This document shows, piece by piece, positions 63,068-64,000 of a DNA stretch of 64,000 bases. How positions within the stretch are numbered: position 1 is the stretch's first letter; every line of letters starts with the position of its first letter. The notes below the pieces were generated by a model. That model did no database searches. It had not been told where the DNA came from and was given only the letters and a program-made list of their open reading frames with translations. This DNA comes from an uncultured Woeseia sp. (GTDB taxonomy: Bacteria > Pseudomonadota > Gammaproteobacteria > Steroidobacterales > Woeseiaceae), in the NCBI GenBank assembly GCA_937925605.1, contig CALALV010000170.1:1-64000 (forward strand). The letters are read 5' to 3'. The position numbers were made by a program, and so were the translations under genes.

Positions 63068-64000
63068 ATGAGTAAAGAGCCCGAGAAGCCGCAAGCCGCC
63101 GTCGACCTCGCGTCGATCCGGCAGCGCATCGACGAGGTCGACCGGCAGATCCAGGCGCTGATCAGCGAGCGGGCCCGCTACGCCCAGCAGGTCGGCCTGT
63201 CGAAGGGCGAACTCGCCGCTGCGGTCGACTACTACCGTCCCGAGCGCGAGGCCGAGGTGCTGCGCGGCGTGCTCGAGCGCAACGACGGACCGCTGCGCGA
63301 CGAGGAGATCCTCAGGCTGTTCCGCGAGATCATGTCGGCCTGCCTCGCACAGCAGGAGCCGCTGAAGATCGGCTTCCTCGGGCCGGAGGGCACGTTCACC
63401 CAGGCGGCCGTGTTCAAGCATTTCGGCCACTCGGTGCGCGCGCTGCCGTTCGGCACGATCGACGAGGTGTTCCAGGAGGTCGAGTCCGGGGCGGCCGATT
63501 TCGGCGTCGTGCCGATCGAGAACTCCACCGAGGGCACGGTCAACAACACGCTGGACATGTTCCTGTCCTCGCCGCTCAAGATCGGCGGCGAGATCGAGCT
63601 CCGGATCGAGCAGCACCTGATGGGCCGCATGGCCGGGCTCGAGCGCATCGAGCGGGTCTGCGCGCACGAGCAGGCGCTGGCGCAGTGTCGCGCCTGGCTG
63701 CGCGAGTACCTGCCGCACGCCGAGCTGATCGGCGTCAGCAGCAACGCCGTGGGCGCCCGCCGCGCGCGCGACGAGAGCGGCACCGCCGCGATCGGCCCGG
63801 ACGCCGCGGCCGAGGCCTACGAGCTGAAGGTGCTGGTCAACAACATCGAGGACCGCGCCGACAACGCGACCCGCTTCCTCGTGGTCGGCAGGGAGCTGCT
63901 CACGGCAAGCGGCGACGACAAGACGACGATCCTCGTGTCCACGGCCGACACGGCCGGCGGCGCCGGCGTGCTGCACCACCTGCTGCAGCCCTTCGCGACC
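63068..64000 (+). CDS. pheA: Chorismate mutase/prephenate dehydratase (partial, runs off the window)
   Basis: The first 311 codons are present; the 3' end is beyond the window. Residues about 10-95 are an AroQ-type chorismate mutase (RIDEVDRQIQALISERARYA, in part). From about residue 98 the prephenate dehydratase domain begins with KIGFLGPEGTFTQAA and contains VPIENSTEGTVNNTLD. The ACT domain has just started (KTTILVSTAD). It converts chorismate to phenylpyruvate and is normally inhibited by phenylalanine. The gene is 52 bases after serA. Confidence 0.94.
   Translation, partial: MSKEPEKPQAAVDLASIRQRIDEVDRQIQALISERARYAQQVGLSKGELAAAVDYYRPEREAEVLRGVLERNDGPLRDEEILRLFREIMSACLAQQEPLKIGFLGPEGTFTQAAVFKHFGHSVRALPFGTIDEVFQEVESGAADFGVVPIENSTEGTVNNTLDMFLSSPLKIGGEIELRIEQHLMGRMAGLERIERVCAHEQALAQCRAWLREYLPHAELIGVSSNAVGARRARDESGTAAIGPDAAAEAYELKVLVNNIEDRADNATRFLVVGRELLTASGDDKTTILVSTADTAGGAGVLHHLLQPFAT

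Noticed and set aside
60673..63129. 818-residue minus-strand open frame opposite serC-serA
   Set aside because: It is a shadow frame. serC and serA are certain on the plus strand.

Overview
The window is a high-GC stretch of a gammaproteobacterial chromosome. The core gene orders point there: rimP-nusA-infB-rbfA-truB-rpsO-pnp, smc-zipA-ligA, scpA-scpB-rluB, yciB-yciI-bolA-ppiC and gyrA with serC/pheA and mtaD-ubiG-mupP-yciK. The genus cannot be read from the sequence. A free-living, possibly sediment or marine, lineage is a guess based on the PHA regulator, the secreted enzymes and the heme-porin pair.

Region 1 (about 1-22,100) is accessory. It holds, in order, a HAD phosphatase, a VOC protein, a quinone-reductase/DUF2855 pair, a serine hydrolase, the orphan 3' end of a lost TPR-cyclase gene, a cyclase-family hydrolase divergent from a LysR regulator, an ankyrin protein, a vanadium-haloperoxidase-like enzyme, a class I amidotransferase, an M28 peptidase, a tail-anchored small protein, a heme lipoprotein with Ig domains next to a heme-bearing porin, an S9 peptidase and an unknown lipoprotein. 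It is bracketed by two copies of a 17-bp sequence that matches the 3' end of an initiator tRNA, each followed by an intrinsic terminator. The right-hand copy sits just upstream of rimP, where many gammaproteobacteria keep a tRNA-fMet gene. No intact tRNA and no integrase are visible.

Region 2 (about 22,000-43,670) is housekeeping. A strong promoter drives a very short tRNA-like transcript, followed by two terminators and the rimP-truB operon, rpsO and pnp. Then come two minus-strand c-di-GMP phosphodiesterase-type genes, a YheT-type hydrolase, phaR, gluQ, and a dksA with a long lysine-rich tail and a zinc-poor finger, followed by smc-zipA-ligA on the plus strand.

Region 3 (about 43,670-47,400) is a visibly AT-richer insertion between ligA and the ppiC cluster. 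It has two tandem DUF6502-type paralogs and then a secreted protein of 32 exact octapeptide repeats (AIGGTDxx) ending in a small beta-rich domain. A palindrome lies over the putative promoter of the second DUF6502 gene. This is the best candidate for an undescribed system here.

Region 4 (about 47,400-64,000) returns to core genes: ppiC-bolA-yciI-yciB (minus), a YciO-type protein, scpA-scpB-rluB, then yciK, rmuC, mupP, ubiG and mtaD (minus), divergent from gyrA-serC-serA-pheA (plus). pheA runs off the right edge. Links between neighbouring functions include chromosome condensation (smc, scpA, scpB), translation and RNA decay (nusA to pnp), c-di-GMP turnover, and serine/aromatic amino acid synthesis.
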